NCBI GenBank assembly: GCA_020740775.1
Contig: JAHEWK010000010.1
Location: forward strand, 558,001 to 622,000
DNA length: 64,000 bases
Direction of reading: 5' to 3'
From: Ilyonectria destructans
Lineage: Eukaryota; Ascomycota; Sordariomycetes; Hypocreales; Nectriaceae
Positions 36,044 to 49,109 of the stretch are shown here, in pieces. Each line of letters opens with the position of its first letter. Positions within the stretch are counted from its first letter, which is position 1. The translations under genes were made by a program, and so were the position numbers. Below the pieces are notes generated by a model. The model ran no database searches and had not been told where the DNA came from. It saw only the letters and a list, made by a program, of their open reading frames with translations.

Positions 36044-36296
36044 TCACCACGGACGAACCATTGCCCTGCCCGTGGCAATTGGCGAGGAGGAGGGGAGGAG
36101 GAAGGGGGAGAAAACGAGCGAGTGGCGGGTGGAAGAGAGGCACGAGATGTTGTGATGTGAGAGACGAAGTCAAGTCTCGAGGCTCGAAGTCGAGTCTGGT
36201 CTAAGTCTAAGTCCCTGCTAGGTTGGCTCAGCAGGTTCCTTCCGTGGCGGGTGAGTGGTACGTAGAGAGGTAGTGGAGCGGCCAGTGAGTGGGTGG

Positions 36297-36412
36297 GCAG
36301 GCGCAGGCGCAGGAGCAGAGTACAAGCACCGGGACCCGCGAGCAGCGCAAAAGCACAGGGCAGGCGCAGAGCACAAGCACAAGCACCACAAGCACAGGCA
36401 GGTGCGCGCAGG
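36297..36412. repeat. Imperfect GCAGGCGCAG / AGCACAAGCACC repeats
   Basis: Short interspersed copies of CAGGCGCAG and GCACAAGCAC within about 115 bp, upstream of hmt1. Confidence 0.6.
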
Positions 36413-37030
36413 TGAGGTGGGCAAGAGCGGCCTTGGTGGGGCAGCTGACTTGGGTCGGTGGCGAAAGCCACCCGAGCTTGCCCTTGTCCCTGCTGTTTGC
36501 TGCCCGGAGGGAATATACATAGAAATAGTACGTACCTCGTTGTTCTCGAATCCGAGATCCAATGGAGCTCGGGGACGGATTATGGAGGCCTTGCCTGACG
36601 TCCCAGGGTCCACGGGAGGGGGGGGAGCCTGGATGGAGGGGGTAGGGGAGGAGGGAGGAGGGGGCCGGCCAAGGGTGGACTGGTTTGTCGAGGCAGTCAA
36701 GGGTAGCCACCAAGAAAGCTCCCGGAGTGTGGGCCAGGTGTCGACGACTCGACGACTGGAGGGAAACAAGGATACCGAGGTCGGGAGAGTTTGTTGGCCG
36801 ATGGCAAAGGGGGAGCAAATGTCAAGGCAAAGGGCCGAGTGAAAGATGAGGTGAGGAAGACGGGAGAGGAAGAGGAAGAGGGAAAATAACACAATACAAA
36901 AAGAGGCCAAGGGGAGCCCTGTGCTTGTAGTCGCTAGCAGGCAATGGCAGGAGAGTAACGGAGGCAAGAAACGGAGTGCGTACGGTAATAGGTCGTCGTC
37001 GCAAGACTCTGGCCCGGGGAGTTTCCAATG

Positions 37031-37070
37031 GTGTCTGATGGTGTCTGATGGTGTCTGCTGGTGTCTGCTG
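37031..37070. repeat. 10-bp tandem repeat GTGTCTG(A/C)TG, four copies
   Basis: Two copies with A and two with C at the variable position, in perfect phase. First of three adjacent arrays upstream of hmt1. Confidence 0.9.
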
Positions 37071-37140
37071 AAGTCCCCTGTTCGTCCCAGCAATGCCTCG
37101 TCTAGGCCCTCTGAGCCTCCCGGTCTTCTCCTGGATGGTG

Positions 37141-37180
37141 GACTGGTGGACTGGTGGACTGGTGGGCTGGTGGGCTGGTG
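37141..37180. repeat. 8-bp tandem repeat G(A/G)CTGGTG, five copies
   Basis: Three GACTGGTG units followed by two GGCTGGTG units. One DNA strand is strongly G-rich with regularly spaced GG runs. Confidence 0.9.
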
Positions 37181-37210
37181 GGCACACACACCTGCACGCT
37201 GCTGCAGCTG

Positions 37211-37260
37211 CACTCTGCACACTCTGCACACTCTGCACGCCGCCTGCGCACGCCGCCTGC
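37211..37260. repeat. 9-bp tandem repeat CACTCTGCA (three copies) plus a 13-bp CGCCGCCTGCGCA pair
   Basis: Three perfect 9-bp units directly followed by two copies of CGCCGCCTGC separated by GCA. Third array of the cluster. Confidence 0.85.
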
Positions 37261-39437
37261 ACACACTCTTGTTGCCCAGGCTTGCCCGGACTCGTCTGTA
37301 TTGCACGCCCTGGTGGCTGTCGCCTGTGGGGCGTCGCTGGGGTCAAGAGGGTCCTTGGGCCTCCTGGGTCGCTTTGGCTCCGCTGGGGCGCTTCCTGGGC
37401 CCGCCTGCTGGGTCCGCTGGGTTCTTGGCTTTGGGGAGGGGGGGGGGAGGAAGCCACGCGAATGAGTGAATGCCTGACGTACTGGTCGACGTTTCTCGTG
37501 ATCCAGAGGCGATCCAGATGGGGATGGGCTCTCCGGGGGCACGGACCGGAGGCAAAGCAGCGACTGTCAGTGTCGGTATTGGTATTGGACAACGACCAAA
37601 CGAGTGACGAGTGATGGGGCGAGGCAGCGAAAATCAGATCGGCAGAGCCACGAGAGTGATTCACTTCGTTCCCCGGTTTAGCGCGCACAAGGAGCAGAAA
37701 ACGACCGACACTCTTGGAGGGAGAAATTGATCCCGCGGATAATTTGTGTGCTTGATGGAGGAACCTGGGAAAGTAGGTGGTATTTTTAGGGGGATTGCCC
37801 CAGCTAAGTATGGTCCGCTTCAGGTGAGGTCCGGTAGGGTTGACGACCAGTCAGGTCTCCCCAGACGGTAAGGCAAGGCTAAAGTCCAAGTTGGGCCAGG
37901 AGAAGGGGGAGATGGTGGTCCAAGGTCTGATCGGTCGGATCAAGATTGATGAAAGTCAGGGTACCCTACGGAGTATTCCCTACCTCGTTACTCGGTACAA
38001 CAACGACCAGCAACGTACAGGTAGCGCACGGAGTTCACGTAAAGTAACGTCAGGTATCGACCGGAGGTGTCACTACCCAGGATCGAGCCGGCTTCCGTCG
38101 CCGTATGGACGGATGGTTCGGACTATGGCGGCGGGAGGGCGTCAAGTCGTTGCGACGACTTCGCGACAAGTGTCGCACAAGCACTCTCGATCGGTCCCGT
38201 AGGGGAGGACTTAGCCGCTGGGCCGGATCGAGGTAGAGGATGGATGGGTAGAGTTGGGCTCACGGAGCACAGGTGGAGGGGGGAGGGGTGTGGTCTCTGC
38301 GATGTTGAGGCCCGTGATGACGGGGCGTTTGAGATATGTGCCGACTCTGTCGATTTCCCGATTTTGCCGTCGTCGTCTCGTCGATATTTGTTGTTGTGAC
38401 GAGCGGCGGATGTGGAATTAGGGTGGTGCCCAAAGACCGTATTGGTCGAAGATGGGGGGGAGCTGATGACGGAGGAGGGTGTTAAGGAGGGAGGGTGTTG
38501 AGGAGAGTGATGATGTAAGTGACAGGACGTAGGTCTGTCTAATGGATGGTGGTCAAAGTGGTCTCGGTCGTGGTCGTGGTGGTTGCACAACAGCCAACCT
38601 CACTTACCGACGAAGTAAGGTCGGGATGGAACTTCTTGTTGTATGTCTGCGTTTGAGTCTTTGTCTGCGTCTGCATCCCGCAAAGGCCCAACCGTGCTCG
38701 TCTTAGTTTCCACCATTTACACACACCGCGTTCGCGGTCCCTCGTCATCCGAGTCAGTCAGATGGCGCCGAGTCAGGATGTCCAACTAGACTACCTACCC
38801 TCCCACTACATACGTAGTCGGACACCACCTCCGAACCGTCGGCCGTTGACATGGGAGGGAATTCGGCCAGCCGCGGCCACGGGCGCACGCCAGCCGGCAG
38901 CAGCCAGCACATCTACTATTATGTACCGTATGTATGTACGGATACACACACACATACATAGTACAGACCGCAGGTAGCCCGCGGCCACGGCGGTTTCTGG
39001 GTGAATTTCGGCTCCCCGACGGCTCCCCGCCGGGAACGACACTGGAGGAGAAGCCGAACTGGAGGGGGCGCTGCGGCGTCTCTCGACCGGCGGGCAGCGA
39101 CACCGTACTTCGTACACGCAAGACACCTCAACCAGCATGTCCCAAACCATGTCATGTACGCCGCCGATGTGCGCCGTCCTTACTTTGCCTCACCTTGCCT
39201 CCGCCTACTGTACGCTGCTGCAGGTCCCCCAGCGCGAGAAAAGAGAAAACTTGCAGAGTCGAATTGACGAATAGGCGTCCATGCCCTCGGCCGTTAGCCA
39301 CGGCACGGCACTGCGATGCGCGATGCGCGATGTGCTGCACGGCGAGCCACCAAGGGCGCGGAACTGGCGAGGGTGCCGACCAACGGGCGACTCTGAATGC
39401 ACGAGACAGTACAGTAGTACATGCCGGCGTGCATCAA

Positions 39438-39477
39438 GTGTGAGTGTGTGTGTGAGTGTGTGTGTATGTGTGTGTCT
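39438..39477. repeat. TG/AG dinucleotide microsatellite
   Basis: About 40 bp of (TG)n interrupted by GAG and TATG. Confidence 0.85.
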
Positions 39478-41693
39478 GCGCATCCGTGTCGAGATGAAAG
39501 TATCCGCGGATGCATCGTTGTTCTTGTCAACGGTAGATACATCCAACATCTTGGCCACCGGAGAAAACACATGGTGGTAAATGTAAATGTATCAAGGTGT
39601 GTATAGCTTCGTCCGGGACAGTGTACTTGTGCGGGCTGGCAATATGCCCGTTTTGGATGAATTACCTGGGATTCGGACTTTGGACGGGACATTGCGGATG
39701 GTCGTTGACGGAGGCTTACCAGGATCATCCATGGATCATCAGCTCTGCTCGATTCCATGCATCTTCTTTTCCTCTCCACCAAAGGACTACTGCGTGAGTA
39801 TCCAGTATCCTCAAGCAGCCTGGCCTCATCATCCTCGACCTCCACTACATCCGGCTCCTCCTTTTGGCTCCTCCACTCTGGCTCGACCTCGACCCACCGC
39901 CATCGCCATCGCCATCTCCGCCTGGCGTTGGATAGGTAGCTTGTCTAGTCTTGTTCTTGTCCCGTCCTCGTCCTCCCCAAGCCCCAGACCCCAACCCCAG
40001 GACGACTCTGCGTTGGTAGTTGGTCTCGGCCTTCCAGGTTCCTCGGTCGCCTGCCTCGGTTATTATACCACTAGGAGGCCTTCCTTTGGTAAACGGTGCC
40101 CTGGCATCACGGCTCTGCTACCTGTTGCTCTTGGTCGGCTCTGCCACTGTCCGTCTCCGCCACGGAGGTTTGGTATGGATGCAATGGACGCATCGCATGG
40201 GACAAGGGAGCAGGGGGTATTGGGCATGGGTATTTGCACGGACATGGGATGGGAGTCAGAACGTAGTATTGCGCATACCTGGAGGAACATGGGCCTCGCC
40301 ATTGATGGAACCCTTGGTACTGTATCCATCGTACGTACGGGGTACGAATGCTTAGTACCGTCGAGCTTGTCAACCATCCCCTTCGAGACGTGAGCTCACC
40401 CAGTCCAAGCCCGCAACAAGAGTGTAAGAAATCACCTTCACCGCCTGCCGGGATTGCATGAGAGCATCTGCAGGCTGCTGGAGCATGCCACCCGTATCGC
40501 CGCCGTCCACTCCTGTGTCTTGACGGTCCACCCGCCAACTCTGTCGAGAAACGCCATAATGCAAGCCCGCACCCCCCTTCTCACCATCGTCGGCCACCTA
40601 CGACAGGGCGACATGGATGCGCTGCTGGCTGACAGGCCAGGCCGCCTCGCCTGAGCATGGGAGCCACGAGCGCAGTGGCCAGAGATCGCTTGTGAGTCCT
40701 GCACCTCACCAGCCCAGACTCCTTCTGAGACTCCTGTCCCTACACAGTAAAGTACGTAGCTTGTGTCGCCATCGAGATCCGTTCCGGCCATTCGTCCATC
40801 TATTCCCACCCATTCAGCCAATTCATCCATCCGTATTCCGCCATTCCGCCAATCCAGTCAACCCATTCGCCTCTGCGTCCGCCGCCTCCCGACCCGGTTC
40901 TAGAGCTGGCAGCAGCTCGTAACGCTGCAGGATGGGCTGATGCCGTCGGGAAGCAGCAAAGGAAAAACGGGGGATCAGGAATGCTGCTCCAATCCAGAGT
41001 CCACGTCATCTGTTCCGTCTCCAAGTCCCCGCGCCAGCAGCCATGAATTGGGATGAACGCTGGGTGACTGGCTGCAGCGTGCGTGACCCAGTGAGACTAG
41101 GTGCTATGAGGCCAGCCGGATGGTCGCTCCTCCACCCTTACTCGCTAGCCAAGGCTCGAGGAGCCGCTCCGTCACGATCCTAGTGCTGGTTTAGGTAGCC
41201 CGCGCTGGAGAGGCGGCCCCAGACATGCATGTACATGCCGAATGTTGACAAAACGTCAACGAGCGCGGACTTTTAGTGCGAGCATGACCAGGACGTAGTC
41301 ATTTTTGGGAATTAAGTATTGCCGGTGGCCTTGCCTAGTACTGTTGCTCTTCATTGATAGATAGAGGAGCCTAAGACGACCTAAGACGGCATAGAGCCAT
41401 CCTCACCAAAGTCCTAAGATCCAGGGTACAAGTACCAAGGAGTCGGGCAGCGAGACACGTGAAGGTCGTCACAAGCAAGGGCCGGGGACGGGGGATGGAC
41501 AATCTCGTCGTCTTTCATCTGCATCCAGCTGCATAGATCAGTCAATCCGTCCCTTGCCTCAGCACATAACCCCGCCCTTTCCAGAATCCAGAACCTGGAA
41601 TTTAGAGGGGTGGTGGTAGAGGTGGCGGCTCAGGTGGTGCTCGAGGGTCGTGGTGGTGTCATCTCTGCATCTGCAAGTGCAAAGTCGAGATAT

Positions 41694-41711
41694 GACAGAC
41701 AGACAGACAGC
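41694..41711. repeat. GACA tetranucleotide repeat
   Basis: About four and a half units of GACA. Confidence 0.8.
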
Positions 41712-42365
41712 CAGTGTCTTGATGCTATATTCAGCATACCTCTACCTCCTTACTTCGGGGCCGGTGAGTCTTGGGGCGCGACGTGGACGTGGACGCGGAG
41801 GTGGAGGGAGACCGGTTTTCCAGAGCCACTCAACGGAAAGCAACACCACCGCAATCCACGCATCAGGGAAGGGGATAGGCCATGCTGGTAAGCGAGTCAG
41901 GATGGTGCACGCGGTGGTGAGGCAGTGATGAGATGCAGCTGTGCCTGGACTATTTCGGACGTTTCGCTGTCGCATTGTTGCCCAAGTCCCAGCAGTCACA
42001 GGAGTTGCAGATGTGTGTCATGTCTTAACAGCCGGCTAATAATGGCATCGTAGATGCCGGTAGGTCGATCGAAACGTGCTCTTAATGCGACGTCTCCCGC
42101 GTCAATGCCAATTTGCTAATGCCTTCATTTGTCCGCTTTGCACGACTCACAGCCATGCTGACAGCTCCGCCGTTTCCAAGTGGTGTCCAACTGTTTCACC
42201 CCAACAGCAGCGCGCCCAGAATAGCCACGGCAGTAACTACCGGTGAGTCCTCCTGCTACAAGCTACAACCGTCTGTCGTCTTGACTCGGAAGTCGCAATA
42301 GATGCGATTAAAGTTGCCTTCCCTGTTATCACCGGTCTTTAGAAGCCATAATCTTGAACGGCATT

Positions 42366-42401
42366 CCTCCGCCTCCTCCACCTCCTCCACCTCCTCCACC
42401 A
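42366..42401. repeat. 9-bp tandem repeat CCTCC(G/A)CCT, four copies
   Basis: Units in phase; the last unit ends in A instead of T. Polypyrimidine-rich strand. Confidence 0.85.
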
Positions 42402-45400
42402 CATTCTTCATATCCAGCTCTCACTCGTCGAGACAGCCCTCCATTGATCATATTCCATCATGCTTCGCGTCCACTGCCGGCCGGCACCATTAGCTCTACC
42501 CCTCTCTCGTCGATTTTACTCTCCCCTTCTCTCACTCTCGTCTTGTCTCGCTTTCTCCACGCAGACGCATCACATCGGCTACTCGAACCTGCTCTTACAT
42601 CACCCCCCCATGTCCGGCTCCATCCATCCATCCATCCAGCCAGCCCGCCAGTTCAGCTCAAGCCTTCGCTCCCGCCTCCCGCCCGTCGCCTCGCGTTCAT
42701 TGTGAACCAACCGAGACCGACATCCCAAGTCCTTCCTCGATAAGCCACGCTCCAGTTAGGCCCCCTGGGCCAACCGGTCAATCCAGTGGGCCCTCCATCG
42801 CCAAATCAAAAGTGACAGGTCGTCTCTCGCCGATCCACCCCCTTGTCGCTCGCCATCTGGCATCGGGGGCCACTGGCCCGAGTTACCTTTTTCAAAACAA
42901 CTTGGCTTTCTGTCACCCGTGCCAGTTAGGCCGCTCGTTGTCTCCGCTCTGACCCTGGCCACAGTTTACTCAATGGATGCCGTCCATGATCCACAGACTA
43001 TCCTCATCCCTGTATTCCGTATCCGACGCAACTTAGCCTGCGTTCCCTTTGCATTGGCTTTCCGCTGCTTGGACAACGTGTCGGGTCGCAGCCGTCCCAC
43101 GGATGCAGCTGCCTCTTCCCCATCTCGGCAGTCAACCGCATTCCTCTGTTAGACACGGTCTGCTCCGTTGAATTACAGCCACTCAAGCTGCCTCTCCTGG
43201 GATCCTCTCATATTCTACGCAATTCGATGGCCACCGTCCTAGAATGTGCTGAGCGGCTCGCCATCGGGCCGTTCTGTATCAAATCCCCACCACATGATCT
43301 TTGTCCCTCCCCAGCCAATGGATGGCTCGACTCCTCCTGCGGCTCTCACATGCGATGCCACTACGCGCCATAGTACACGGCAGAGGGCTTCCCTGCCCAA
43401 CCAGCTCGAGGTTCACCTGTAAGGCAAGGAGGTTGCTCCGCAAGGTGAAGTACATGTCACCTACATTTAGGACAACTCACTTACTACCTTACTTAGTACC
43501 TGAGAGGTGAAACAACTCGTCAAGGACAATTGCGTGGAGGCCCGTGCTTCTGACTAAGCGCACAGAGCTCCTCAAACGTCATTGTACGTTCTCGGCACCA
43601 TGCAACTAGATGCACTCCATATGCGAGGCGAGGTGGCCTTGATTTTCCGGGGAAACGTGCGTGTGGCCGCCTTGTCACAGCTCTTGGAGTGGATGCGCGC
43701 AGTCGCTGTGGGACATCGGCAGTGGTACTTGCAAGGGACACAGGAGAACTTGTCCAGAAAGCCCCGGGTCCCACCGCTCCAACACTGCTGTACTGGGCGT
43801 CCGAATGTCCGCACAGGCTTGGGTTGATCCCCCACATCGCGAATTGGCTTCGTCGACATTTCAGCCTCATCGCGTCGAGACCATTCGGCCATTCTCCTGC
43901 GTCCCTCCATCCCATACACTTGGTCACCGGGTCATCAGGAAGGCCGGGGCATGCCCTGGCTGGTCTTGGCGCGGCAGACAGACCCCACGGCTTTCGAACC
44001 GGTGATCCCGCCATGGGTACTTCGTTCGTCAACAACTAACAACCGGCCGCCATGGCAAATAGGGTTGGCCCCGACGTTCGGCAACAACATTGTGGTGACA
44101 CAAGACTACGGGATCCTACCCAGGGCCTGGGCTGCCCACCACGGGAAACAAGATACGGGCCCTCACTGAGAGTTGGCTGCAGCCAGACGTGGCTCTCCTA
44201 ATCAGTGCTTGTGTGACGGACGCCCAGATGTACAAAGAAGTAACGATCCTGGAACCGAGTCCTGAGCGCCTGTGCAGAGTGTCTCTCATCTCTCGGACCG
44301 CTGGGGGAAATCTGACACGGCATTTTGATCGAAAAAGCAACGTGGTGTACGAAGTACGTACTACTTCGGTTAATAACACATCAGTCAGGCACTTGCTCAA
44401 ACTTTGGGGTCTCTAGTTGCATGATCTTCAGCCGACGCATCAGTTCTTTCCCCTTCTCTCGTCAAGCGATTAAGGCGATTGGTCTCTGTCCACCAGAGAC
44501 TAACCCAATGGTACAGTGTGCCCTTGCGCTTGATCCTCATAGGACACAAGTATCTCTCCGCCGCGGTCCCCAGCAGCATCCATGCAGGGTGGAGGTCTCT
44601 TCGACATCCGGCCGGGATGAATGCGCCGGCATTAGTTCTATCCGATATAACGTTGCCAACCTCGTGGCGTCCGAGAGTGAGTGCAATGCAAGCAGGGCAG
44701 CACCAACGAGGCGTCATGGTGACCCTGTCGTTATCAAACTATGTCGTCAGCCTTGGCCATGAGCCCATGCTGGCCCCATCATCTCCGATTGCGCCCGTCT
44801 CAAAACTTGGGGAGCCATTGAGCATCGCTGATCTTTGAATTATCACCAGCTCCCTCGTCAGAAGGAGCATGGGGGTTGATGGAAGAGGCAGAGCACAGCC
44901 ATTGCCGATACAACCTACAGTTGTCGTCGACTCTTGTGTAACTATGAACGTTTCAAACCGGCAGCTTCCTCCCAATCCTAGGCTTCCCACGTGAGTCCCA
45001 ACAGATTATTGCGGGAGATGTATATTGAGGCCAGACACGCAAGTCCATCCCTCAGCCCAGTCTCGGAGTCTCAAAAGACCCTGCAGGATGCACTCTCATC
45101 ACCGAGGCCACGTCTACCCATCCATCAGTAACATATCGACAGAAAAAAACGCAAGAAACCCCAGTCAACTTTTCGCATCACAGAGCGGTCAGCGCCCCTA
45201 TCTCGGCCTCCGTGGGCCACGGTTGTTCTTCCAGGGTCGGTGAGATGCTCCCCGTCCAACTGGTCGTCGTTGCTTTGTTCCTCACCGCCTAGACGGGCGG
45301 TCGGGCGGCTGCCGGGTGATCCGGGGTCTGGGGACGGCCCCTCCTTGAGTGAGGGCCACCACCTGTTGCTCCAGGTTATCTCATCTCGCGGCCGCAGGGG

Positions 45401-45830
45401 CTCATGTGACGGTCCAGGTAGCGGCCGTGCAGCGCGGGGTGGAGAGATGAGCCGGTGGTAGTGGCGGGCTTCTACGGGCGCGGTAAGACAAAGAGGCCCG
45501 GAGGCAAACGCGGTACCGTTAAAAGTACTGCAAGCAGCGTCATGGTGTGTCGGTGTGTGGGTGAGAGACGGCCGGACAGAGAGCAAGTCGCCCCCAGGGT
45601 CTAATACCGGGTAACCTGACGGGCCGGGCCGCGGGCCGGTGGTTGGGACTTGGAATTTCTGGAGCAATTCAATGGTTCCAGAAGCCGGAGGATTCTTAGT
45701 GTGGTCGAGGTGATCAGGGATTACTACATGGCGATGCCGGTCGAAGGGCTGGGAAGGACAGGCAAAAATCGCCGTTTAAGGGCATGTATACGGGAGATGC
45801 TCGCTTGCGGGAGGCTCAGGAAAGGATGGT

Positions 45831-45862
45831 TGGCCTCACGGCTGGCCTCACGGCTGGCCTGT
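45831..45862. repeat. 12-bp tandem repeat TGGCCTCACGGC
   Basis: Two perfect copies and a partial third. Confidence 0.8.
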
Positions 45863-48800
45863 GTTACCTCAATACGCACAGGACACCGCTGGTTCGGACG
45901 TTTGTGTTAGTTGGAGCAGTGGCGGTGCCGTTTCTCGCTGTCCGTGTGCAGCTGCCGGATGCTGGAGTTCTTTGGCCTATGGTTGTTGGTCAATGATGGC
46001 GTCAATGGTCATCGGGTACCGACCGACACAGGGGTGGAGGAATTACGCCCGCCAGCAGGACCCGAGTCATATTTCTCCGGTGACATCGACGGGTTTGCCG
46101 ACGGCAAACCGGTGGGAGTACCGAGTGAGTCGGGCAGGGTTGCCAGCCGAAGTACGGTGAAGTGGCTGTTACACATTGGATTCGGCCGGAGGGCTGAATT
46201 AGGAGTCGGTGTGGTACAGGGTAAGTTGGGGAGGTACCGGGCCCAAGCATTTCCCGAGTCATTTGCCTGCATCTGATTCGACTTGGTAACTTTCCTATTG
46301 CGAAGTCCCTTGAGGCCATGTGTAAACTCTCGTTGTGATACGAGTTATCGCGTCGAGTTGATGTCACAAGTTCGTTGATAGAAGGTTTGTGCGTACTAAG
46401 TTAGTGAGCACTTTGGGGCGGATGATCTATGGGAACACCTCGGGATAATATTGAGCATGATAAACCAAATAGCGCATTTTAAAGGCGAAGACGATATTTA
46501 CTCCATGAAACGTAGGTCGAACTGGCTGGCTTCTTGTTGATTGTGAGGACGAGTCCTCTCACGAGTAGTCCTCCGAGCTTCCGGAGTATTGTCCCTGGTC
46601 CTGACCCTTGGCACGCTGCTGGTCCATGACAAACCAGCACTGGCCAGACAAAATGAGACAAAACGAGGCAAAACCAAACTTTTAATTGCCGGTGACTCGG
46701 TGACGACAACTAAGTGGCCCGGATTTTCATATGGGTAGCCCGAGGAGCTAGGGTTGCAGCCTCTCTTAGTTCAGAGGCAGAGCAACACACCAAGGTCTGG
46801 GTCAACGTGTGGTGGCTTTGTCGAGTAGGCGACAAACAGGTATGATCGCTTATGAATCTTGTCGCGACGCGAAACTGGGGAAAGGCAAGTGGATTTCTAC
46901 CGGGAATCTTACGACCACAAGGAAAATCGACCAGCTATTCTAGAGGCGGTTTTATTCACCGCGCTGACATGGAAGATAGTCAGAATGATGCCCGCCTATA
47001 TGAAGCTGAAATTTATCACAATCTACGGAATTGTACAAGGTCCACGGAGACAGACAACTGTCACGATTATGCCGCCTGACATACATATCATATCTAATCC
47101 AGCCATGAAGCGTCTACCGGGCCCGGTTTGGGTACATGGAAGAGCACTAAACCGCACATCTGTTCTGTACCGGGCTCCAAAAAAAGACAACAATGACAAC
47201 CATCGTTGGCCAGATGGTGTTACCTACAAGAAGGGCTGAAAGAGTCCTCGACGTCTGTTGAGTCTCTCCGCATGCCGCCCCCGAACGAGTAGAGTTCCAG
47301 ACAATATGCAAAGCGCAGACTAGGGGCTAAAGCGGATATGAGATGACTGCTATAGTGCTTGTAATCGTTTACGAGGGTGTTAAAGAGAGAAAGTAAAAAA
47401 GTATCCAGAGAGGGGAAGAGGAGGGTGTGGGTTGAATAGGTATGGGTGGGAAGCATTTCGGTTGGGGATGGGGAGGAGGGCTCCTTCCTCCTCGATCGTG
47501 CCGAATGGACAAGTGATGCAGTTCCGACAGAAGTCGCGGGCCCAAAAGGGAAATCACGTCGAGGTCACGCTGGGGGAAGATGGGTTATGAAAGTTGCCGG
47601 ACAAGTGTCGTCGGTCTCAAGGAGGAGAAACGACGAGGGCAGGGCACCCTGTGGGAACGGCAGGCTAATGAGCGTTGGCTCACCAACGTTAAAGTAAAAA
47701 CGGGCGGGATTTATCTGGAAGGTACTGAGTATACGTGGGGTATGTCATTAGGCCAACTAATTCTGTTGCCTTTTTTAAGGGAATGCGAGACGCTTCAACT
47801 GCGTCCTGTCCCTGATGAGTGTTGACGCAGGATGTGGATCAGAAGTACGAGAGCGTTGAGTATAACCCTCCCCCCCCCGGTCTACTTGGGTCTCCATACT
47901 GCAAATCAAGGCCTCACTGTATTCGAAGCAAAGTCCTGCCTGAGAAACCGGCTTTGTCCGCACTTACACGGCTCACACTGCTGGGGTCGAGAGGCTGGTT
48001 ACGCAGTGGGATGGGCGACACAAGTGTTGGTTGGCTCGGCAACACGGAACACGGCGACTGCCCCATAGTTCAAGTTCAGGGAGAATACTAATGCAGTATT
48101 CGGTCAGATTCAATGATATGTTTTATGGTAAAGTCAACCTCCTCCTTCGTGCTTTGATATCATCCCGAAGCTGGATGACAACGTCATTTATTCCATCTTT
48201 CTTGCCACATCCATTTGGAATTAGTTCCTCAACACAAAATAAAATCCCACTTTCCGTTCTCAGGATTGAAACGACTAACAATGATTAAAATACTATCAGG
48301 GTCACTCCTGCTGTTTATTGCATAACCGACTACCTGCGCCTTCATCCTTGGTGTAAGTCCAAGGCCACTTGCTAGTCTAAAAGTTCCATCGTTCCTTCCC
48401 CCGTCCACTGGACCTGTCCCACCGACCCCGCTCCGAGCCAACCAAAGCACCTTCTACCACCTTCCCCCCTGTCCAAGCTGTCCTTGGTCATGGCTGGTGC
48501 AATCGGATTGGCCCGCTCCTCCCCTTTTGCCCCAGAAAAAGCCGGCTCCACCCTCAGTAGCACTTGCCAAACCTCCGCCTGTGCTGCGCTGTGCTGCCCA
48601 CTGCCTCAGCCTTGCGCACCCCGAAAACCTTCCCTCCCCAAAACCACACGCCCCCAGCCTCAGCCTCGCCACCGAAAACATTCATTCCCGACTCGGAACA
48701 ACACCTCTCTCGCTTCTGTGTGCCGCTCCCATCACCGAGCCCGATCCAATCCCTTGCACAGCGCAGACCAGTGCGCAGAAATCGATCCAATCCCGTCGAG

Positions 48801-49109
48801 CTTTCCATCAGCGTTCCTGCTACGATCCATTCCCGCTCTAGCACCCGACGTCACTCAACCGAGCTAGACCCATCCCGCGACACTCGACGCAACCCTCCGC
48901 ACGCGCCCCGGACGGAAACAAGCGGACAAGATCGTTCGAAGAGAGGCAAGCGCCAAGGCCATTGTTACCGAGGAGAGATCCAGACCCTGCGAATAGCTCC
49001 AATCGTCGTCGTTGGGACGTTGCCGGCCCTTGTCCCTGCTCAAGGTCACGCTTCTCAAGGCGCAACACCATTCCCATCACCACCCACCGCCTTTATCACA
49101 GCCATCGCC

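Larger units (their letters stand above)
36044..37700. other. GC-rich, repeat-rich upstream region of hmt1
   Basis: Long frames (up to 362 codons) are open simultaneously in several frames on both strands, and the predicted peptides are Pro/Arg/Ser/Cys/His-rich. That is the mark of stop-poor, GC-rich repetitive DNA and not of a gene. Read on the minus strand it has many C/T-rich tracts, as expected of the hmt1 promoter and leader. It contains GCAGGCGCAG/AGCACAAGCAC repeats at 36297-36412 and three tandem arrays at 37031-37260. Confidence 0.55.
37701..49109. other. About 11.4 kb gene-poor region
   Basis: No frame on either strand shows a recognised domain, and none could be extended by clear splice sites into a plausible protein. 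The composition is not AT-rich, so this is not an obvious RIP-mutated transposon graveyard. It contains microsatellites and minisatellites (39438-39477, 41694-41711, 42366-42401, 45831-45862) and many GTAC-rich motifs. The last 600 bp (about 48480-49109) is C-rich and probably the leader of the gene at 49110. Noncoding transcripts or orphan genes cannot be excluded. Confidence 0.5.

Noticed and set aside
36218..37688. Long minus-strand frames (362 and 288 codons) upstream of hmt1
   Set aside because: Several frames on both strands are open at once because the DNA is GC-rich and repetitive. The peptides are low-complexity and cross the tandem repeats.
39587..40393. 268-codon plus-strand frame in the gene desert
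   Set aside because: Pro/Ser-rich, with competing overlapping frames, no domain, no convincing leader and no splice context.
45125..45667. 180-codon minus-strand frame
   Set aside because: Pro/Gly/Arg-rich composition typical of stop-poor GC-rich DNA; no recognisable motif.
46859..47239. 126-codon plus-strand frame with a partly hydrophobic segment
   Set aside because: Slightly protein-like, but no family, no flanking gene signals and no joinable exons were found.
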